64,000 nucleotides of DNA, taken from a bacterium 1xD42-87. GTDB lineage: Bacteria; Bacillota; Clostridia; Lachnospirales; Lachnospiraceae. Shown here piece after piece: positions 52,520-62,416 of the stretch. The notes under the pieces were generated by a model. The model had not been told where the DNA came from and did no database searches. It saw only the letters and a program-made list of their open reading frames with translations. The first letter of the stretch is position 1; each line of letters opens with the position of its first letter. Both the position numbers and the translations under genes were made by a program. Location of the stretch: positions 1 to 64,000 of the forward strand of contig RAYM01000035.1 in the NCBI GenBank assembly GCA_003611805.1, in the 5' to 3' direction.

Positions 52520-53806
52520 TTACTTAAAATGTACCTCTGTTTCAAACAGGGCGTTTTCCGACAGTTTTCGGTCATCCCCCTTTAATTCGTCCATATACTT
52601 AATATAATCACACACGTAGACATACACGGTCTTGGTATCTCTGCCGAAAGTGGAAAAAACTTCGACAGCGGCTCCCTGACTTTCCAGACGTTTTCCGTTT
52701 GCATCGCAGATTATCACAATGTAGTCGTATGGCTGTGCGCCTTCCGGGAGCAGAAGCTCCGCTTTTATCTCAAAATTCGTCTTTTCTACGGAGCCGATCC
52801 CGACGCCATTTTTGTTCTTCCTGTTAATGTTGACTATTTGGGCGTCGTCCTTGTTCATGGAGATGGGAATAGCAAAATTCCATTTCCCCTTATAATGCTT
52901 TTTCAACGGTTCCGAAAGCGTTAGCTGCTCATGGGTTTCGGGATCCGTGGCCTGCATTTCCTCATATTGGAGCAGATCGGCATAAATATCCGAGATTTCA
53001 AGGTAGTACGTAAACTCTGCAGGAAGCACGGTGGTTTGTGCATTTCCGGCCAGATCGGTATCAGTGCCGGAAGCAGAGGTGTTTGCTGCGAGTTCGCTGC
53101 TTCTCAGATCTTCGTCCAGAGAAACCCGGATGATGCCGGTAAACGTATGGTCGTCCACAAACTGGCCTTCTATATAATAAGGCGTGGGATGTCCGCCGCC
53201 GACGGGACGTTCTTTTTGGGTAAGTCCGGGCACATCATAGTAGGAGTTGGTTTCCAGAGAAAGCATGTCATAGTCCGGTAAATAACCGTCCATGTTTTTT
53301 GTCTTGATAAAATCCGCGGGAAAAGCCTCCTTATTTTCAATACAGAGCGCCAGATACAGTGCCTGCGTGGAGCAGTTAGCCTCTGAGACAGTGACGGTCA
53401 ATCCGCCGGAGGTCTGCACAAGGGGATTTTCTGTCTGCTCTCCGGACAAGGGATCGGCCTTTGCTTTTGTGGTGTGCGTCTTACTGTCCGAAAGTCCTTT
53501 GGCGTCATCGTCTTCTATATAGATTTCGGCGTCATCGCTGAAATTGCCTTTATAGCTGACCTTTTCCTGAATCCGGGAAAAGATGTGTCCGACCAGAGGC
53601 AGTTTTGCGGCAAGAACCGGATTGGATGCCAGAAGCACGCCTGCACAGAGGGCGGCAAGAATCCCGGCGGCTACGGCGCTGTAGCAGGAAAAAGTTCTTT
53701 TGCGGTGAAGTGTCTTTCTCTGGCGGAGGCCCTCTTTGATCCCGTCTCTCACAGCATGATTCAATTCTTCGGGGATGGGGATTGCATCAAATTTATCATT
53801 TTGCAT
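52520..53806 (-). CDS. DUF4179 protein, putative membrane anti-sigma factor
   Basis: A 428-residue single-pass protein: a cytoplasmic N-terminus (1-40; IPEELNHAVRDGIKEGLRQR), one membrane helix (about 41-65), then a large extracellular DUF4179 domain beginning ASNPVLAAKLPLVGHIFSRI. The family is encoded beside ECF sigma factors in Firmicutes and is thought to hold the sigma factor until an envelope signal arrives. Its start overlaps the sigma gene by 11 nt, so the pair is translationally coupled. Confidence 0.9.
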   Translation of the reverse strand: MQNDKFDAIPIPEELNHAVRDGIKEGLRQRKTLHRKRTFSCYSAVAAGILAALCAGVLLASNPVLAAKLPLVGHIFSRIQEKVSYKGNFSDDAEIYIEDDDAKGLSDSKTHTTKAKADPLSGEQTENPLVQTSGGLTVTVSEANCSTQALYLALCIENKEAFPADFIKTKNMDGYLPDYDMLSLETNSYYDVPGLTQKERPVGGGHPTPYYIEGQFVDDHTFTGIIRVSLDEDLRSSELAANTSASGTDTDLAGNAQTTVLPAEFTYYLEISDIYADLLQYEEMQATDPETHEQLTLSEPLKKHYKGKWNFAIPISMNKDDAQIVNINRKNKNGVGIGSVEKTNFEIKAELLLPEGAQPYDYIVIICDANGKRLESQGAAVEVFSTFGRDTKTVYVYVCDYIKYMDELKGDDRKLSENALFETEVHFK

Positions 53807-54341
53807 GGCGTTTTACCTCCTTTTTCTCAACGGTATCGACTGTGAGACACTTGCTAAGCTGTTTTTTGGCACGATACAGGTTTGCTTTGACGCTTCCTTC
53901 CGGAATATCCAGAACCTGTGCGATCTCTTTGATTTTCAATTCCTGAAAATAGAAGAGTATGATTACCGTCTTGTACTGATCCTTCAGCGAATCGATGGCG
54001 TCATACAGATCGACCTTCTCTTCGATCAGATAATTTTCACACCCTTTTTCCACATATTCTTCCAGAGAAATGGTTGGGACTGTTTTCTTTTCCTGCCAGA
54101 TACAGTTGAGAAGAATCCGTGTAATCCAGGTTTTAAAGTAACGTGGTTCTCGCAGCTTTTCAATGCCAAGCATGCCTTTTATAACACATTCCTGCACGGC
54201 GTCCAGAGAATCCGCTTCGTTTTTTACATATAGAAAGGCTGTTTTGTATAAGTAGATTTGATATTCGGCAATTAACTTACCATAGGCGTCCATATTGCCT
54301 TTGATTGCCCGCTTTACGAGCTTGATGGTATCTTCCTTCAT
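53796..54341 (-). CDS. ECF-type RNA polymerase sigma factor
   Basis: A 181-residue sigma-70 family factor with region 2 (AEYQIYLYKTAFLYVKNEAD, about 25-45) and region 4 (LYFQELKIKEIAQVLDIPEG-like helix-turn-helix; EIAQVLDIPEGSVKANLYRA near 135-155). It directs RNA polymerase to envelope-stress-type promoters and is controlled by the DUF4179 partner. ATG 54341 (MKEDTIKLVKRA) is where the family begins; the frame is open 15 codons further upstream. Confidence 0.92.
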   Translation of the reverse strand: MKEDTIKLVKRAIKGNMDAYGKLIAEYQIYLYKTAFLYVKNEADSLDAVQECVIKGMLGIEKLREPRYFKTWITRILLNCIWQEKKTVPTISLEEYVEKGCENYLIEEKVDLYDAIDSLKDQYKTVIILFYFQELKIKEIAQVLDIPEGSVKANLYRAKKQLSKCLTVDTVEKKEVKRHAK

Positions 54342-54488
54342 CAGTGTCTTTTTCCTTTCGTCATATTCCCGCGGGGTCTTTGGCATAGCAGGTGTGTGCG
54401 CGCTGCCGGCTATGTCTGATATAGGTTAGACCGTGTGTAGGGGAAAAAGGTTGCAGAAAAAGTTTTAAAAAGATTTTATCATAAAGGC

Positions 54489-54517
54489 TTGACATCTGAC
54501 AAAAAAAACGCTAGAAT
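54489..54517 (+). promoter_or_regulatory. Promoter of tRNA-Leu(CAG)
   Basis: Perfect TTGACA (54489-54494) and TAGAAT (54512-54517) with a 17-nt spacer, 11 nt before the tRNA. Confidence 0.88.
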
Positions 54518-54528
54518 AACATTTGTTC

Positions 54529-54612
54529 GCAGGAATGGCGGAATTGGCAGACGCGCACGGTTCAGGTCCGTGTGGTAGCAATACCATGAGAGTTCAAGTC
54601 TCTTTTCCTGCA
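54529..54612 (+). tRNA. tRNA-Leu (anticodon CAG)
   Basis: A complete class II tRNA of 84 nt. Acceptor GCAGGAA/TTCCTGC with discriminator A, anticodon stem CACGG/CCGTG around TTCAGGT, a long variable arm and T-arm with GTTCAAGTC. CCA not encoded. Reads CUG codons. Confidence 0.95.
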
Positions 54613-54621
54613 CGCACTTGA

Positions 54622-54645
54622 GACATCGCTTCGGCGGTGTCTTTT
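54622..54645 (+). terminator. Terminator after tRNA-Leu(CAG)
   Basis: GACATCGC-TTCG-GCGGTGTC with an 8-bp stem (one mispair tolerated as T-G), followed by TTTT. Confidence 0.75.
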
Positions 54646-54868
54646 GTATTTATGTACGCGCCGCACATGGGAGCCTGCCGTTTCACAGCATGGTTCAAAG
54701 AGTGGGGCGGTGCGACGGGCAGTGAAAATTTTCCGGTTCGGTTCCACCATCACAAAAAAAGTCAAATTATCACATCTTAATCTATTTCCAAGCAAACATT
54801 TCCTCCCTATAATGGAAGATAAGAAGGCGCAAAGACGGATATTAGCGCCGCAAACGGGGAGGGGTTAC

Positions 54869-57280
54869 ATGAAATACGGACATTTTGACAACGAAAACAG
54901 GGAGTATGTCATCGACAGGGTGGATCTGCCCTGCTCTTGGACGAATTATCTCGGCGTGGAGGATATGGCGGCGGTGGTGAACCACACGGCGGGCGGCTAT
55001 CTTTTCTACAAGACGCCGGAGTACCACAGGATCAGCCGTTTCCGGGGCAACGCGGTGCCCATGGACAGACCGGGCTTCTATGTGTATCTGCGGGACAATG
55101 ACAGTGCGGATTACTGGTCGGTATCGTGGCAGCCGGTGGGCAAGCCTTTGGATCAGGCAAAGTACAGCTGCCGCCACGGCATGTCCTACACGGTGTATGA
55201 GTGCGAGTATGAGGGGATACAGGCGTCTCAGACCATGTTTATTCCCAGAGGCGAGGCGGTACAGCTCTGGGACGTGAAAGTGAAGAACACGGGGGATAAG
55301 GCGAGAAACTTAAGCCTGTTCTCTTATCTGGAATTTTCCTTCCATCATATTATGATCGACAATCAGAATTATCAAATGAGCCTATATTGTGCGGGCGCGT
55401 CTTACGAGGACGGGATCATCGAGGAAGATTTATTTTATGAGGAGGAAGGGTATCAGTACTTTACGGCGGACTTTGCGCCGGACGGTTTCGACTGTATGCG
55501 GGATAAATTCCTCGGTACATACAATACGGAGACGAATCCGGCGGCGGTGATCGCGGGTCAGTGCTTCTCCTCTTATGAAAAGGGCGGCAACCATTGCGGC
55601 AGCTTGCAAAAGAATGTGACCCTGCAGCCGGGGGAGGAAGTGCGCTTCATCTTTATGCTCGGGGAGGGCAGAAGGGACGAAGGCAGGCGCATCCGTGCAA
55701 AGTATGCGGACCACGGCGCGGTAGATGCGGCGCGCGAGGAGCTTAAGAATTTCTGGGAGGAAAAGTGCTCCAAACTGCAGGTGCAGACGCCAAACGATGG
55801 GATGAACGCCCTGCTCAACACATGGACGCTGTACCAGTCGGAGATCAACGTGATGTTTTCCCGGTTCGCCTCCTTCATCGAGGTGGGCGGCAGAGTGGGG
55901 CTGGGTTACCGGGACACGGCGCAGGATGCCATGACGATTCCCCACTCGAATCCCGGAAAGTGCAGGGAGCGGATCGAGCAGCTTCTCAGGGGGCTTACGA
56001 GCGCGGGTTACGGGCTGCATCTGTTCCAGCCGGAATGGTTTATGGAAGACACGGGCGTAAAGCCTTTTAAATCCCCGACGGTAATTCCGGAGCCGGATAA
56101 AGACAGCATTATACACGGACTGAAGGATGCTTGCTCAGACGACGCCCTTTGGCTTGTGGCTGCGGTGACAGAATATATCAAGGAGACAGGAGACAGGGAT
56201 TTTGCTTCTTTGCAGCTGCCTTATGCGGACACGTTTCTGGAAGGAAAAAAGGAGACGGAGTCGGTCTATGGGCATCTGAAACGGATTCTGGACTTTTCCA
56301 CGGAGCAGGTGGGGCAGACAGGAATCTGCAAGGGGCTTCGCGCCGACTGGAACGATTGTCTCAATCTGGGCGGCGGCGAGAGCGCCATGGTAAGTTTCCT
56401 GCACTACTGGGCGTTGACGCAGTTCGTCGGTCTCGCCAAGCGCTTGGGCAGGGATGAAGATGCAGCCAAATACGCGCAGATTGCGGCGCGGGTACAGGAG
56501 GTGTGCAATACGCAGCTCTGGGACGGCGAGTGGTTTATCAGAGGCATCACGGCGAAGGGGAAAAAGATCGGCACGCAGGCGGACACAGAGGGCAGGGTGC
56601 ATCTGGAATCAAACGCGTGGGCGGTTCTGTCGGGCGCGGCGGATGAGGAGAAGGCGGATAAGGCGCTTGCCGCCATAGACCAGTATCTCTACACGCCTTA
56701 CGGACTGTTGCTGAATACCCCGTCTTATACCGTGCCGGATGACGATATCGGTTTTGTCACCAGAGTGTATCCGGGGGTAAAGGAGAACGGAGCGATCTTC
56801 TCCCATCCGAACCCTTGGGCATGGGCGGCGGCATGTATGAGAGGCAGGGGCGATCTGGCAATGAAATTTTACGACGCGCTTTGTCCCTATCACCAGAATG
56901 ACCAGATAGAGATGAGAGAGTCGGAGCCGTATTCCTACTGTCAGTTTGTTATGGGCAGGGACCACAGCGCATACGGCAGGGCGAGACATCCCTTTATGAC
57001 AGGCTCGGGCGGCTGGTCATACTTTTCGGCAACACGTTACATCCTGGGCATCAGGCCGGACTATGACAGTCTGACTGTTGACCCCTGTATCCCGGCAGAC
57101 TGGAAGGCGTTTGACGCGGTTCGGGTATGGAGGGGCGCAATATACGAGCTCCGGGTGAGCAATCCGGACGGCGTGATGAAGGGCGTGAAGGAAATCAAAG
57201 TGGATGGCGTGAAGACAGATAAGATTCTTCCCATGGAAGCGGGCAGCAGACATACTGTGGAAGTGGTGATGGGAGTGTAA
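54869..57280 (+). CDS. GH94 phosphorylase, probably N,N'-diacetylchitobiose phosphorylase
   Basis: An 803-residue GH94 enzyme. It has the N-terminal beta-sandwich (MKYGHFDNENREYVIDRVDL), linker helices, an alpha/alpha barrel with GICKGLRADWNDCLNLGGGE (catalytic Asp in ADWND, about residue 495), and C-terminal jelly roll. Segments such as YVYLRDNDSADYWSVSWQP and NDDIGFVTRVYPGVKENGAI-like DDDIGFVTRVYPGVKENGA resemble chitobiose phosphorylase of Vibrio as I remember it, more than cellobiose phosphorylase. That enzyme cleaves (GlcNAc)2 with phosphate to GlcNAc-1-P and GlcNAc. The true specificity needs residue alignment. ATG 54869 has GGGGAGGGG upstream; the longer open frame runs into the tRNA terminator. 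Confidence 0.85.
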   Translation: MKYGHFDNENREYVIDRVDLPCSWTNYLGVEDMAAVVNHTAGGYLFYKTPEYHRISRFRGNAVPMDRPGFYVYLRDNDSADYWSVSWQPVGKPLDQAKYSCRHGMSYTVYECEYEGIQASQTMFIPRGEAVQLWDVKVKNTGDKARNLSLFSYLEFSFHHIMIDNQNYQMSLYCAGASYEDGIIEEDLFYEEEGYQYFTADFAPDGFDCMRDKFLGTYNTETNPAAVIAGQCFSSYEKGGNHCGSLQKNVTLQPGEEVRFIFMLGEGRRDEGRRIRAKYADHGAVDAAREELKNFWEEKCSKLQVQTPNDGMNALLNTWTLYQSEINVMFSRFASFIEVGGRVGLGYRDTAQDAMTIPHSNPGKCRERIEQLLRGLTSAGYGLHLFQPEWFMEDTGVKPFKSPTVIPEPDKDSIIHGLKDACSDDALWLVAAVTEYIKETGDRDFASLQLPYADTFLEGKKETESVYGHLKRILDFSTEQVGQTGICKGLRADWNDCLNLGGGESAMVSFLHYWALTQFVGLAKRLGRDEDAAKYAQIAARVQEVCNTQLWDGEWFIRGITAKGKKIGTQADTEGRVHLESNAWAVLSGAADEEKADKALAAIDQYLYTPYGLLLNTPSYTVPDDDIGFVTRVYPGVKENGAIFSHPNPWAWAAACMRGRGDLAMKFYDALCPYHQNDQIEMRESEPYSYCQFVMGRDHSAYGRARHPFMTGSGGWSYFSATRYILGIRPDYDSLTVDPCIPADWKAFDAVRVWRGAIYELRVSNPDGVMKGVKEIKVDGVKTDKILPMEAGSRHTVEVVMGV

Positions 57281-57471
57281 AAAGTAGTTACTTATCACAC
57301 CCAATGTCAGTTAGTTAAGTATTAGGTTAGATTCTGTTACAGGGGTCTAAGGCAGCGGTGAATGGAATGGAGCTTTTGCGGGAGATATTCTGCGGGGCTG
57401 GCAAAAGATAGGGACGGATGGACAGGTAAGAAAATAAGGGCAGACAGGCGGAAAGATAAGGAGGGTATGTA

Positions 57472-58884
57472 ATGATTAAATTTGGGACGGGCGGCTGGAG
57501 AGCCGTGATTGGAGATGAATTTACGAAGGAGAACATCCAGATTTTATCGAGGGCGATCTGCGATAAGATGCGGGAGGAAAAGGTGGAGAAGGAGGGCATT
57601 GTGCTCGGTTATGACAGGCGTTTCCTATCCAAGGAGGCGATGCAGTGGGCAGCGCAGGTTTTTGCAGCGGAAGGGATCAAGGCGAACCTGATTAACAAAT
57701 CGGCGCCCACACCACTGGTGATGTTCTATGTGATGAAGCATGAATATCATTATGGCATGATGATTACCGCAAGCCACAATCCGGCAATCTACAACGGCAT
57801 TAAGGTATTTACCTTCGGCGGGCGGGATGCGGACGAGGTGCAGACAGCGGATATCGAGCGTTACATCAACGAGGTGACGGATATTCCCGTGGACGAGATG
57901 AACTATGCGGAAGGCATTGAGAAGGGGCTGATTGAGGAAATTTATCCGCTCAACGAGTATCTGGACAGCATTATCGACACGGTGGATATGAGCCAGATTA
58001 AAAAGCGGGGGCTGCGCATTGCGCTTGATCCGATGTACGGGGTGAGCGAGACTTCCCTGAAAACGATTCTGATGACGGCGAGATGCGAGGTGGAGACCAT
58101 CCATGAGAGACACGATACGCTTTTCGGGGGCAAGCTTCCCGCGCCCACGGCGGAGACGCTTCGCGCGCTGCAGAACTATGTGATTGACAGACGCTGCGAT
58201 CTGGGGCTGGCGACGGACGGCGACGCGGATCGGATCGGCGTGATCGACGATCAGGGGAACTTCCTGCATCCCAACGATATTTTGGTGCTGCTGTACTACT
58301 ATCTGGTGAAATATAAAGGCTGGCACGGTCCGGCGGTCAGAAATATATGTACGACCCATCTGCTTGACCGGGTGGCGGAGAACTTTGGGGAACAATGTTA
58401 TGAAGTGCCGGTGGGTTTTAAGCACATTTCCGCAAAGATGTTTGCCACGGATGCGATTATCGGCGGCGAGTCCTCCGGCGGCATGGCGGTGAGAGGGCAC
58501 ATTAAGGGCAAGGACGGTATTTACGCATCCGCGCTTCTGGTGGAGATGATCGCGGTGACCGGCATGAAGCTTTCCGAGATCATGGAGACGATCCGAAAGG
58601 AGTTCGGCGGCATGGCATTGGAGGAGCGGGATTACCGTTTCAGCCCGCAGAAGAAGGAGGCAATCCAGAAGCAGCTCCTGCAGGATAAGGAACTGCCTCA
58701 CATTCCCTATGAAGTGGAGAAGGTTTCCTATCTGGACGGCTTAAAGATTTATCTGAAGGACGGCGGCTGGATTTCCGTCAGATTTTCGGGCACGGAGCCT
58801 CTTCTGCGCATTTTCTGCGAGATGAAGGAGAAACAGGATGCGGCGGCGTTCTGCAAGGTGTTTGAGGATTATCTGGAACTGTAA
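57472..58884 (+). CDS. Phosphohexomutase (phosphoglucomutase/phosphomannomutase family)
   Basis: A 470-residue alpha-D-phosphohexomutase. It has the phosphoserine loop MMITASHNPAIYNGIKVF (Ser near residue 101), the metal loop LATDGDADRIGVID, the sugar-binding loop GGESSGGMAVRGH, and the phosphate-binding VRFSGTEPLLRIF. The family interconverts sugar-1- and 6-phosphates. Following a GH94 phosphorylase, it probably channels the released Glc-1-P or GlcNAc-1-P into glycolysis. The gap of 191 nt upstream shows no clear signal. Ribosome site AAGGAGGG is strong. Confidence 0.93.
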   Translation: MIKFGTGGWRAVIGDEFTKENIQILSRAICDKMREEKVEKEGIVLGYDRRFLSKEAMQWAAQVFAAEGIKANLINKSAPTPLVMFYVMKHEYHYGMMITASHNPAIYNGIKVFTFGGRDADEVQTADIERYINEVTDIPVDEMNYAEGIEKGLIEEIYPLNEYLDSIIDTVDMSQIKKRGLRIALDPMYGVSETSLKTILMTARCEVETIHERHDTLFGGKLPAPTAETLRALQNYVIDRRCDLGLATDGDADRIGVIDDQGNFLHPNDILVLLYYYLVKYKGWHGPAVRNICTTHLLDRVAENFGEQCYEVPVGFKHISAKMFATDAIIGGESSGGMAVRGHIKGKDGIYASALLVEMIAVTGMKLSEIMETIRKEFGGMALEERDYRFSPQKKEAIQKQLLQDKELPHIPYEVEKVSYLDGLKIYLKDGGWISVRFSGTEPLLRIFCEMKEKQDAAAFCKVFEDYLEL

Positions 58885-58943
58885 AGAGAAAAGAAAGGAG
58901 TGCGGAAAGTCGGATTATCAGATAAAATAGGGTGAGAAGTACT

Positions 58944-60812
58944 ATGGTTAGTGTGAAGAGCGGCGGTCCGGCGGAACGAAAGCCGGGCTGCCGCAGAAAG
59001 AGGATGGGACAGCCAATGGATACAGCGGCGGAAAAGGATAAAAGGGAATACAGACGGAAAAAATCACTCAGATGGAGCATGGTAAGGCGGCTCGTGTTTG
59101 GGTGGTTTTTGCCGTTGTTTATTATGATATGTGTGGTCATATTTCTGATGACAGGAAATGTGCTGAAGCAGGTGGAGCAGACGATCCAGTCATCCGTTGA
59201 GAAAACGGTGGAGATCATGCAGATTCAGCTCAAGGACTGCGAGACGGCATCCAAGAACGCCTCCTATATGGCGGTAATTTCAAAATATTACAGGCAGTAT
59301 TTCGGTGAGGCGGACCGCACGGAGTTCCGTGACAGTGTGGAGGAATTTTTGAGGCAGCAGTATGCCTATGACGATAACTGCAGGACAGCGGAGCTGGTGG
59401 TGTTAAATGAGCCGGGAAGCTGTTATTATGCCCTGAATGAAAGCAATGGCGGCAGTTATCAGGATATTCGTTTCTTTCAGGCGAAAGCGAGAGAGAAGAT
59501 ACTGGAGGTGGCGGAGACGCTTGATACAGGCACAACGCTTGTAGGGATCGACGGAAAAATTTATATGGTCAGGAATCTTGTGACCTCCAAATTTGTCCCT
59601 TATGCGGTGCTTGCTCTGGAGCTGGATCAGGACTCGCTGATGAAAAGCTACACAGGGATATGGGGCTATGCGGACGCGGCACTGTACTGGAACGGGGAGC
59701 TGCTTGTACCCGGAATAAAAGAACATGAGGAACACCCGGAGCACAGATATTCGTATATCATGGATGTGCTCGGGAAACGGGACGCGGTGTATGAGTACAA
59801 AGGCGGCGGCTATTCCCATGCATACCGCAGAATCAAAATTTACGGCGGAACCATGGTGCTCCTGGTCAGCCTGGACAACAGCGTAACCTATGCGGAGATG
59901 GCTGTTATGCAGTATTTTTTCCTGATTCTCTTCCTTTTTATGATACCGCTTGTGGTGCAGATGATGCGTTTCTTCCATAACAAAGTGACGGTGCCGCTGG
60001 GAGATCTGATGGCGGCGGCGGATATGGTTAAGGATGGAAATCTGGGCGTACAGGTTGTGAATGAGGAGGACAATGAGGAATTTTATCATATGAAGGAATC
60101 CTTCAACCATATGTCAAGACAGCTGAAGAGCCAGTTTGACAAAATTTATCTGGAGGAGGTTGCGCTCAGGGATGCAAAGATCATGGCGCTGCAGTCCCAG
60201 ATCAACCCTCATTTCCTGAATAACACACTGGAGATCATCAACTGGGAAGCGCGCTTAAACGGCAACTATAAGGTGAGCGGCATGATCGAGGCGCTCTCCA
60301 CCATGCTTGGGGAGACCATGAACCGAAGAGAAGCGCAGTTTCATTCCGTGGCGGAGGAGATGGCATATGCGGACGCTTATCTCTATATTATATCCCAGCG
60401 CTTTGGGGCGAAATTCCGGTGTGAGGAAAAGATCGACGAGCGTCTGCTCAACGTGCAGGTGCCAAGGCTGATTATCCAGCCCATCGTGGAGAATGCAGTG
60501 GAGCATGGCATGGATATCACAGAGCAGGGCAGGCTGGAAGTCCGGCTGTTCACGCGTGAGGACAGGTATCTGTGCATTGAGGTGGAGGATAACGGGCATC
60601 TGACAGAGGAGGACAGAAAGCGGATCGACAGAATCCTGTCACAGGACATTGAGCTGGCAAAAGAGAAACGCGTCAGCCTCGGGATTCGTAATGTTGACCA
60701 GAGACTAAAGATGATATACGGGGCGGATTGTGGACTATTTATAGAAAGTAATGAGGAAGATCATACAGTCAGCACAATTTTGCTCAAAACGGAAGTGCCA
60801 AGCGAACAATAA
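58944..60812 (+). CDS. YesM/LytS-type sensor histidine kinase
   Basis: A 622-residue membrane kinase. It has a basic cytoplasmic N-terminus, first helix (about 50-70; LVFGWFLPLFIMICVVIFL), an extracellular sensor region (about 75-320), a second helix (YFFLILFLFMIPLVVQMM), a HAMP domain, the phospho-acceptor His in LQSQINPHFLNNTLEIINW, and an ATPase domain with NAVEHGMDITEQG. Such kinases pair with AraC-type YesN response regulators to switch on sugar importers; no regulator gene is in the window. Start ATG 58944 is chosen tentatively; downstream ATGs are possible. It sits between the mutase and importer. Confidence 0.9.
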   Translation: MVSVKSGGPAERKPGCRRKRMGQPMDTAAEKDKREYRRKKSLRWSMVRRLVFGWFLPLFIMICVVIFLMTGNVLKQVEQTIQSSVEKTVEIMQIQLKDCETASKNASYMAVISKYYRQYFGEADRTEFRDSVEEFLRQQYAYDDNCRTAELVVLNEPGSCYYALNESNGGSYQDIRFFQAKAREKILEVAETLDTGTTLVGIDGKIYMVRNLVTSKFVPYAVLALELDQDSLMKSYTGIWGYADAALYWNGELLVPGIKEHEEHPEHRYSYIMDVLGKRDAVYEYKGGGYSHAYRRIKIYGGTMVLLVSLDNSVTYAEMAVMQYFFLILFLFMIPLVVQMMRFFHNKVTVPLGDLMAAADMVKDGNLGVQVVNEEDNEEFYHMKESFNHMSRQLKSQFDKIYLEEVALRDAKIMALQSQINPHFLNNTLEIINWEARLNGNYKVSGMIEALSTMLGETMNRREAQFHSVAEEMAYADAYLYIISQRFGAKFRCEEKIDERLLNVQVPRLIIQPIVENAVEHGMDITEQGRLEVRLFTREDRYLCIEVEDNGHLTEEDRKRIDRILSQDIELAKEKRVSLGIRNVDQRLKMIYGADCGLFIESNEEDHTVSTILLKTEVPSEQ

Positions 60813-60925
60813 AAGGCAAAAAAGAACAATCCCAACAATTTTCTGAATTTCCCTTACGGAGTATGATAAGTACAGAAACAAAACAACAGACAAATCAATC
60901 TGTAAGCGAAAGGGAGGATAAGGGT

Positions 60926-62332
60926 ATGATGAAAAAAAGAATGATGGCAGCAATGCTGGCGGGCGCCATGGTATTATCCATGACAGCATGCGGAAACAGC
61001 GGTGACACAGGAAGTGCGGCTGGCACAGGAGGGGACACCGCAGCGGATGCGCCGGCGGCAGATGCAGGAGATGCAGCGGAGGCTCCCGCGGCGGAAGGTT
61101 CGGTGGAACTGGTCGTAACGACCACCTTCGCAGGTGAGGATTCCAACGCGCAGAACTACAAAGACGCCGTGAAGGCATGGGAGGCGGAGACGGGCAACAC
61201 GGTGGTCGACACCTCTGCAACTTCGGACGAGACCTTCAAGACACGAGTTGCGACAGACTTTGAAACAGGTTCCGAGCCGGATGTGCTGTTCTTCTTTAAC
61301 GGGGCAGACTCCAACAGCTTTATCGAGGCGGGTAAGGTGGTTCCCATCGACGAGATCCGCGCAGAGTATCCGGACTACGCGTCCAACATGAATGATGACC
61401 TGATCACAGCGTCTCTGGTGGACAACAAGAAATATGCGGTGCCCGCAAACGGCTACTGGGAGGCAATGTTTGTAAATACCGAGATTCTCGAGGCAGCAGG
61501 CGTGGCAATGCCCGGCGCTGACTACACCATGGATCAGTTCAAGGCAGACTGCGAGAAGATTAAGGCGGCAGGTTACTCGCCGATCGCGGCGGCGCTTGGC
61601 AACATTCCTCATTACTGGTGGGAGTTCGCAATCTTTAACAACCAGTCTCCTGCAACTCATCTGGAGATTCCGGAGAATGCAGGCGATGAGAACGGTCAGG
61701 CATGGGTACAGGGCATGAACGATATCAAGGAGCTGTATGAACTGGGATACTTTCCGGAGAACACGCTCTCCGCAACGGACGACGAGACCTTCGCCATGTT
61801 CACGGAAGGCAAGGCAGCATTCCTGATCGACGGTTCCTGGAAAGTCGGCGGTATCGTAGGCGCATGCCAGTCCGACCCTAATGATCCGGCAACTCTGGAT
61901 TCCGCAAAATTAGATAAGTTTGACGTAACCTATGTACCCGGCAAGGGAGACAGAAAGGCATCTGACCTGATTGGCGGTCTTTCCTCCGGATACTTTATTA
62001 CAAGAAAAGCATGGGACGATCCTGCGAAGAGAGATGCGGCAGTCAGCTTTGTAGAATACCTGACTTCCGACGAGATGGTTCCCAAGTTTGCACAGCACGG
62101 CGCATCCGCACTGAAAAATGCACCGGAGGTTGACGCTTCTGAATTCAATGCTCTGCAGGTTAAGGCGATGAATATGATGGCAGGCACCACATCCCTGACG
62201 GGTGCGGTACAGGATCTGTTTGCAGGCGACTGCCGCGTATCTACCTTCGACGGCATGCCTGAGATCGTGACGGGCAGAGTGGCAGCCGAGGACGCGGTAG
62301 CGGAAGGCTTAGACGCTTATCACAATCAGTAA
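60926..62332 (+). CDS. Sugar ABC transporter substrate-binding lipoprotein (GH94 block)
   Basis: A 468-residue family-1 binding protein with lipobox TACG (Cys22), an Ala/Asp/Gly-rich linker (25-60) and the binding fold starting SVELVVTTTFAGEDSNAQNY. The context of the GH94 phosphorylase suggests that it binds the disaccharide or short oligosaccharide substrate of that enzyme, perhaps chito-oligosaccharides. GGGAGGATAAGGG lies before ATG 60926. Permease genes follow after 84 nt. Confidence 0.93.
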   Translation: MMKKRMMAAMLAGAMVLSMTACGNSGDTGSAAGTGGDTAADAPAADAGDAAEAPAAEGSVELVVTTTFAGEDSNAQNYKDAVKAWEAETGNTVVDTSATSDETFKTRVATDFETGSEPDVLFFFNGADSNSFIEAGKVVPIDEIRAEYPDYASNMNDDLITASLVDNKKYAVPANGYWEAMFVNTEILEAAGVAMPGADYTMDQFKADCEKIKAAGYSPIAAALGNIPHYWWEFAIFNNQSPATHLEIPENAGDENGQAWVQGMNDIKELYELGYFPENTLSATDDETFAMFTEGKAAFLIDGSWKVGGIVGACQSDPNDPATLDSAKLDKFDVTYVPGKGDRKASDLIGGLSSGYFITRKAWDDPAKRDAAVSFVEYLTSDEMVPKFAQHGASALKNAPEVDASEFNALQVKAMNMMAGTTSLTGAVQDLFAGDCRVSTFDGMPEIVTGRVAAEDAVAEGLDAYHNQ

Positions 62333-62416
62333 AAACACATAGGGGAGTGTTTGGAGGGGCAGGGGATCACCCTGCCCCTTTTGAAAAAAGATTCAGCGAA
62401 AGTGTGGAGGTGGCTT

